From positions 1-49,135 of the forward strand of contig NZ_JAEDOX010000018.1 in the NCBI RefSeq assembly GCF_017872555.1: 49,135 nucleotides of DNA, written 5' to 3'. The DNA comes from Ruegeria sp. HKCCSA071 (GTDB lineage Bacteria > Pseudomonadota > Alphaproteobacteria > Rhodobacterales > Rhodobacteraceae). Made by a program: the position numbers and the translations under genes. Position 1 is the first letter of the stretch, and each line of letters opens with the position of its first letter. A model generated the notes under the pieces. It searched no databases, was not told the origin of the DNA, and saw only the letters and a list, made by a program, of their open reading frames with translations. This document shows positions 44,862 to 49,135 of this stretch, piece by piece.

Positions 44862-46286
44862 GTGCAGATTCGGCGGACAGTTCCGGCCCGAATGGGCTTT
44901 TTCCTTATAGCGTTGCTATGTGTGCTGGCGTTTGCGCCGCTCAGGTCAATGGCGGCGCCTTACGCAGCTATGGTGATCGACGCCCGAACTGGCGAGGTGC
45001 TGCATTCACGAAATGCGGATGCGCGGCTGCACCCGGCCTCGCTGACCAAGATGATGACGCTCTACATCGCGTTTGAGGCGGTGCGAAACGGAGAGATCAC
45101 ACTGGACACACCCGTTCGGATTACCCAGAAGGCGGCGGCCGAGCCTCCGTCGAAGCTGGGCCTGCGCGCGGGCCAGACGATTGCGTTCCGCTACCTGATC
45201 CGCGCCGCTGCGGTAAAATCGGCCAACGACGCGGCCACGGCGATCGGCATTGCCATCAGTGGCTCGGAAGCGGCCTTTGCCCGCCGTATGACCCGAACCG
45301 CCAAAGCGATGGGCATGAGCCGCACGACCTTCAAGAATGCGCATGGTCTGACTGAGGCAGGGCACCTGTCCAGCGCGCGTGACATGACCACGCTGGGACG
45401 GCATCTGCTGTATGATTACCCGCAGTATTATAACCTGTTCTCGCGCCAATCGACGGATGCCGGTATCAAGACTGTTCCCAACACCAACCGCCGCCTGCTG
45501 GCGGCCTATAAAGGTGCGGACGGAATAAAGACCGGATACACACGTGCGGCGGGGTTCAACCTGGTGGCGTCGGCCAAACGCAAGGATGAGCGTATTATTG
45601 CAACTGTCTTTGGTGGTAAATCCGGGGCGTCGCGCAATGCCAAGGTTGCGGAATTGCTGGATTTGGGGTTTCGCCGTGCCCCGTCTCGTGCACCTATCCG
45701 CAAACCTGAGCGCCCGGTCTACGCGGGCAATGTCGGGTTGGGGGGCGATACCCAAGTTGCAGCGCTGAGCGGAGCACCGAAATCCAGCCTGCGCCCGCTT
45801 GGGCGCCCGAGTGCCACAACACAGGTTGCAAGTGCGGTCGCGGTCGTGGCGGACCAGAACAGCGACCGTATCAGCAGCGGTATTGCTGCGGCGATTGCCG
45901 AAGCGGATGTTGCCCCAACCGCCCCGCCGGTTGAAACATCCGACACCCGCCCGGCATTGCGCCCGGACAATCTGGTGCTGGCCTCGACCGAGCCCGCCAG
46001 CCCACCAGAGCCCGAGCAGGAAGTGATTACCCGCCTGTCCTCGTCCGGTGGGCATCTGTGGGGGGTCAACGTGGGCCGCTACACCACACGATATGAGGCT
46101 GAGAAGATCCTGCTGAAAACGGCGCTGTCGGAGATGACCACGCTGGATGGCAGTCTGCGCAAGGTCAGTCAGAGCTCGCGCGGCTTTGATGCGACATTCC
46201 AGGGCATGACGCGGGAACAGGCCGATCTGGCGTGTCGCCGTCTGCAAGCCCGCAATGTCACCTGTTTCATGATCGGGCCATCATAA
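44862..46286 (+). CDS. dacA: D-alanyl-D-alanine carboxypeptidase with C-terminal SPOR domain
   Basis: The 474-aa S11 penicillin-binding protein (PBP5/6 type) trims pentapeptide stems of peptidoglycan. It has a signal peptide (residues 1-31), SLTK at 60-63, SAN at 120-122 and KTG at 223-225. A long proline/alanine-rich linker (about 270-395) replaces the usual C-terminal PBP5 domain. A SPOR domain follows (from about 400, 'GHLWGVNVGRYTTRYEAEKILLKTALSEM'), which binds denuded glycan at septa. The start is GTG at 44862 with AGAGGCAAAG upstream. An intrinsic terminator lies 30 bases after the stop. It is probably targeted to the division site. Confidence 0.94.
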   Translation: MQIRRTVPARMGFFLIALLCVLAFAPLRSMAAPYAAMVIDARTGEVLHSRNADARLHPASLTKMMTLYIAFEAVRNGEITLDTPVRITQKAAAEPPSKLGLRAGQTIAFRYLIRAAAVKSANDAATAIGIAISGSEAAFARRMTRTAKAMGMSRTTFKNAHGLTEAGHLSSARDMTTLGRHLLYDYPQYYNLFSRQSTDAGIKTVPNTNRRLLAAYKGADGIKTGYTRAAGFNLVASAKRKDERIIATVFGGKSGASRNAKVAELLDLGFRRAPSRAPIRKPERPVYAGNVGLGGDTQVAALSGAPKSSLRPLGRPSATTQVASAVAVVADQNSDRISSGIAAAIAEADVAPTAPPVETSDTRPALRPDNLVLASTEPASPPEPEQEVITRLSSSGGHLWGVNVGRYTTRYEAEKILLKTALSEMTTLDGSLRKVSQSSRGFDATFQGMTREQADLACRRLQARNVTCFMIGPS

Positions 46287-46315
46287 GGTCCGGCATATTC
46301 TCTCCTGTTGGGTCT

Positions 46316-46343
46316 GGGCTGCGGTCATCCGCGGCCCTTTTTT
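46316..46343 (+). terminator. Intrinsic terminator of dacA
   Basis: GGGCTGCGG (46316-46324) pairs with CCGCGGCCC (46329-46337) with one G-U around loop TCAT, followed by TTTTTT (46338-46343). The T-run overlaps the stop codon of the converging gene at 46342-46344. Confidence 0.92.
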
Positions 46344-47589
46344 AATCGAAGACGTGACCGTGCTGATATTGTTCGTCCTGTCCCGCGGCGGCGGTCAGGG
46401 CGGCGACATTGTCCTTGGTGAAGAACCCGTCATACTTGTGACACCGCTCGATATATTCAGTGATCAGCAGCGTGTTCTTCGAGTGTTTCGAGAAGATCTG
46501 TTTCAGGTTCGGGTCGTCTTTGCATTCGCCCACCACATGGGCCAGGAACGGCACGCCCTTGTCCTTAAGCGTGTTCACGACAAAGTCGACATTCTTTTCC
46601 CCGGCGCCATGGTCGCCATCCTTGATCTCGACGGCCATGTGATGCAGGCGCCGGCCAAAATTGCGCACAAAATCCTCGGTCGGCATCGGCAGCTTGGCGA
46701 ATGAGTTGACGAAGGACGGCGTGTTGTTGGCGGTGAAAACCTTGGCCGGAGATTTCTTGTCATCGTCCACATTGGCGTTGCGGTTCACATTGGTGGACGA
46801 GTTCATGTCGAAGATGTTGTAGGCCCCCCAGAAATAGTAGGGCACCATGGTCAGGAATTCGAGGATCGCATCCTCGCGCTCACCCGCCAGCACGCGCGTC
46901 GCCAGATGATCGATGCCCAGCATCAAGGGCGCTATTTTGCTGTCCGATCCGAACGCGGCTGCCTGATCCAGCCGCGCTTGTTCCGCGTCGCTCAATAACA
47001 CGCGATCACCAAGGCCCAGGCTGTCTGTGTCGTTGAAATCAAGTGTCGAATACCCGACCCGGTTACAGGTGAAATCCGACGGGGTCGTAAAGCGGAAGCC
47101 GTCCAATGTGTAGAACGGGTTTTCGGTATCTCCGGCATATTCGAAGCGGATATTCTGATCCTCAAGCGTCCCGGTCAGCGCCTTCAGATCACTGGCTGCG
47201 AAAACCTCGCCAACATACCGCGTTTGCGGCGTGTTGCGGGCCAGCGGGTACATGCGATTGATGCGGGGAATGAAGTCTTCGAAACCCGGGCTGAGCGGGG
47301 CCATCACGATCAGCGCGGGATAGTCGGGATGCGAATGCAGGACCGAAAATTTGTGGGTCTGCCCCAGATAGCTGGCTGTGTGGCGATAGGGTGTCATTAC
47401 GTAAAGTTCGACCAGCGTATCGAACAGCGCGTCGGTTTCGACCTGCATACAGATTGCGCGCATTGGCCCGACCTGATCGGCGATGCCCGAGCTTGTCCGG
47501 CGCTCGTAGATTTTCGGCAGGTATTCCGCGAAGAAGTCCGAGTTCTTCTTGTCGCCCCGGGGTTGATAGGACATCAGATCAAAGGACAT
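46342..47589 (-). CDS. VOC-fold (4-HPPD-like) putative Fe(II) dioxygenase
   Basis: The 415-aa protein appears to have two vicinal-oxygen-chelate halves. Residues resembling the iron triad of 4-hydroxyphenylpyruvate dioxygenase are H228 ('LGIDHLATRVL'), H316/H317 ('LHHMAVEIKD') and E378 ('LLITEYIER'). The C-terminal 'CHKYDGFFTKDNVAALT' is like the HPPD end '(G)xFGKGNFxALF'. Overall similarity to HPPD is low, so the substrate is open. AGGAGGTAG before the ATG gives a strong ribosome site. It stands alone, with a 480-bp gap upstream that contains an inverted repeat (47663-47700). The stop overlaps the dacA terminator. Confidence 0.72.
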   Translation of the reverse strand: MSFDLMSYQPRGDKKNSDFFAEYLPKIYERRTSSGIADQVGPMRAICMQVETDALFDTLVELYVMTPYRHTASYLGQTHKFSVLHSHPDYPALIVMAPLSPGFEDFIPRINRMYPLARNTPQTRYVGEVFAASDLKALTGTLEDQNIRFEYAGDTENPFYTLDGFRFTTPSDFTCNRVGYSTLDFNDTDSLGLGDRVLLSDAEQARLDQAAAFGSDSKIAPLMLGIDHLATRVLAGEREDAILEFLTMVPYYFWGAYNIFDMNSSTNVNRNANVDDDKKSPAKVFTANNTPSFVNSFAKLPMPTEDFVRNFGRRLHHMAVEIKDGDHGAGEKNVDFVVNTLKDKGVPFLAHVVGECKDDPNLKQIFSKHSKNTLLITEYIERCHKYDGFFTKDNVAALTAAAGQDEQYQHGHVFD

Positions 47590-48070
47590 TCGACTACCTC
47601 CTTGCGCGACACCCCAACCGGGGCGAGCGATCGTTTGAAATTGTAGGTTTCAGAACATGTGCTTGCCCGTCATGCTAGGCGCTGAGACCTGTACGGGCAA
47701 CAACTGAGAAACTGGGCACGAAGGTTTAGAGCTGCACGCTCAGTGATCTTCGTTCGGCACTACCAATTTTCGCATAGAATCAGAGCCGGTATTTCTGACA
47801 AACGCACCTTAGTTTCCATTCCGGTAGCATAGTTGTTCCCCGAAAAGCCGGTCACGATCTGTAGGGTTGGAACTGCCCAAGCCTCAACAGCTAGCACTCG
47901 AAAACAGACCAGCGATCAACACATCGGGGACAAAGGGAGAATTCGCTGCGTTTTGCGCCAAGGTCTGCGTTATTTGATAACAGGCCGCATGTTTGCGGCC
48001 GGTCTTTCAGTTATACTGATCTTCGAGGGTATGTTCAGATCGGTTCCGCTTCTCCGGCGGGTTAGAATGT
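47590..48070. other. 481-bp gene-free interval
   Basis: No credible gene is seen. It contains the inverted repeat at 47663-47700 and a hairpin GGCCGCA (47983-47989) / TGCGGCC (47994-48000) downstream of the acyl-CoA dehydrogenase, without a T-run. An ORF on the plus strand (47833-48150) has no family resemblance and overlaps the dehydrogenase gene, so it is not called. Confidence 0.5.
47663..47700. promoter_or_regulatory. Inverted repeat upstream of the VOC-fold gene
   Basis: TTGCCCGT (47663-47670) and ACGGGCAA (47693-47700) are perfect inverted arms with a 22-bp spacer, 74-111 bases upstream of the start at 47589. The spacing is long for a dimeric operator, but each arm could be a half-site of a looped or paired site. 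Confidence 0.35.
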
Positions 48071-49135
48071 TCAGCCGGTCTCACCGAATCCTTTTGGTAC
48101 TGGCAGGTCGGGCAAGGCAGCAGCACGTTTCTGCAAGGCCCGTCCGATAACCACGCGGCTGATTTCCGTCGTCCCGTCCACGATCCGCAGCATTTGTGCA
48201 AGACGGGACAAACGATCCAGACCATAAGGCTGCAAAAGCCCCATGCCGCCCAACACTTGCGTGCAGGTGTTCGCAGCCTTCACTGCGGCATCCGGCACAA
48301 ACCGTTTGGCATGAGCGGCCATCAGGGGACCCTCAGACGTGCCAAGCGCCTCTGCTGCCTTTCGGTAGAGAAGCTTGGAGGCTTCAAGATCGGTCGCAAC
48401 CTCGCCCAGCATCCACTGGATCCCGTCCAGATCGAGGTTCTTACCACCAAACATCTTGCGGTTCTTGGAATAAGACAGCGCCGTATCCAAGGCAGCTTGC
48501 ATCAATCCGCAGCATCCTGACGCAATCGAAACGCGGGCGATATCGATCGCCATGAGTGAACCTTGCAGACCTTGGCCGATGGGCAGGATGATGTTGTCTT
48601 CACTAACAACGACTTTGTCCATGTACATCTCGGCCAGAGGCAGGAAGTTGTAGGACGGGGTGTCGTACAGCGGACCAAAGCTGAGGCCCGGAGTGTCAGC
48701 GGGAATGGCGATCATCGCCATATCCTTGTGGCCGGGTGCGTCACTGGTTTTGACCACGGTGAAATAGATATCAGCCTCGGTCGCCAGGCTGACCCATGCC
48801 TTCGCGCCGCTGATCGTCCAAGTGCCGTCACCATTGATGGTGGCGCGGCTGTACATGTTCATCGGGTCAGAGCCGGATTGCGGTTCGGTCAGCGCAAAGT
48901 TCGCCAGTTTGCGGCCCGACGTCAGATCCCGCGCCCATTTTTCCTTGAAGGCATCGGTGCCATAGCCGCAGCCCGCGAAGGTACAGATGTTATGCATCGA
49001 CAAGGCAAAGGCATAGGCACCATCGCCCAGTCCCAGTTGTTCGTAGACCTGAATGCCTTCTGAAAGTGGCAAGCCCTGGCCGCCAAATTCTTCAGGGGCG
49101 TATAGCCCCGTCAGGCCAGCGGCCCCGGCCTTGTC
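48071..49135 (-). CDS. Acyl-CoA dehydrogenase, N-terminus beyond window
   Basis: The open frame runs through the right edge, giving 354 C-terminal residues. It has the FAD-binding '[11 protein letters not shown]' and '[12 protein letters not shown]', then '[29 protein letters not shown]' and the end '[40 protein letters not shown]', typical of the family. The '[13 protein letters not shown]' segment at the edge is the usual early motif. The catalytic base is not assigned with certainty; 'DGTTEI' supplies the glutamate position of short-chain enzymes. The substrate chain is unknown. Confidence 0.92.
   Translation of the reverse strand, partial: DKAGAAGLTGLYAPEEFGGQGLPLSEGIQVYEQLGLGDGAYAFALSMHNICTFAGCGYGTDAFKEKWARDLTSGRKLANFALTEPQSGSDPMNMYSRATINGDGTWTISGAKAWVSLATEADIYFTVVKTSDAPGHKDMAMIAIPADTPGLSFGPLYDTPSYNFLPLAEMYMDKVVVSEDNIILPIGQGLQGSLMAIDIARVSIASGCCGLMQAALDTALSYSKNRKMFGGKNLDLDGIQWMLGEVATDLEASKLLYRKAAEALGTSEGPLMAAHAKRFVPDAAVKAANTCTQVLGGMGLLQPYGLDRLSRLAQMLRIVDGTTEISRVVIGRALQKRAAALPDLPVPKGFGETG

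Noticed and set aside
45006..46247. 413-codon minus-strand ORF opposite dacA
   Set aside because: It is a shadow of dacA with no recognisable domain.
47833..48150. 105-codon plus-strand ORF in the gap before the acyl-CoA dehydrogenase
   Set aside because: It overlaps the 3' end of the dehydrogenase gene, has no ribosome site or recognisable family, and its composition is not gene-like.

Overview
The window is high-GC chromosomal DNA from an alphaproteobacterium, most likely of the Rhodobacteraceae (Roseobacter group). The pointers are a class I lysyl-tRNA synthetase, a Rhodobacterales-type Hint-domain protein, an NDUFS4-like complex I protein, an alphaproteobacterial-type SOS box in front of uvrB, and the overall protein flavour. 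Genes are dense, with many ATGA overlaps. Species assignment is not possible from sequence reading alone.

Layout. 1-131: one end of an IS5-type insertion sequence. 277-12751: housekeeping and envelope genes (EttA, a MOSC protein, NadD, a Tat-exported S13 peptidase, a TerB-like protein, a methyltransferase/small EamA pair, LysK, a DUF4864 protein, a large beta-helix protein, an ABM-domain protein, UspA and an excalibur protein). 12772-16080: a more accessory patch with an ORF6N-domain gene, a FocA/NirC-type channel, a second ABM protein, a decayed copy of the ORF6N gene start, and an AT-richer DUF5677-like gene wedged behind uvrB. 16088-19333: uvrB with a candidate LexA site, an NDUFS4-like protein and a GNAT acetyltransferase.

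19355-35884: a myo-inositol catabolic cluster lying between tRNA-Arg(UCU) and tRNA-Val(UAC). It holds an inositol dehydrogenase, a sugar-type ABC importer, IolD, IolE, a phytanoyl-CoA-dioxygenase-like protein, an IolB, an SDR, then IolJ, a second divergent IolB-like protein and IolC on the minus strand, two further Gfo/Idh/MocA dehydrogenases and a LacI-type regulator. The palindrome TTGCAACCGGTTGCAA occurs three times perfectly and once with one mismatch, each time in front of a transcription unit of the cluster. It defines a convincing LacI operator and a local regulon. The proposed flow is import, oxidation (IolG), dehydration (IolE), ring hydrolysis (IolD), isomerisation (IolB), phosphorylation (IolC) and aldol cleavage (IolJ). 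The final methylmalonate-semialdehyde dehydrogenase (IolA) is not in the window.

36128-38702: modABC for molybdate uptake. 38705-40144: a two-gene minus-strand operon pairing a HlyC-type lysine acyltransferase with a small Hint-domain protein, which is the least conventional gene pair in the window. 40327-46286: a secreted hypothetical protein, HemF, an SDR, an RsmC-like methyltransferase, ClpS, a HAD hydrolase and a SPOR-tailed D-Ala-D-Ala carboxypeptidase. 46342-49135: a VOC/HPPD-like protein, a 480-bp gene-free stretch, and an acyl-CoA dehydrogenase that runs off the window.
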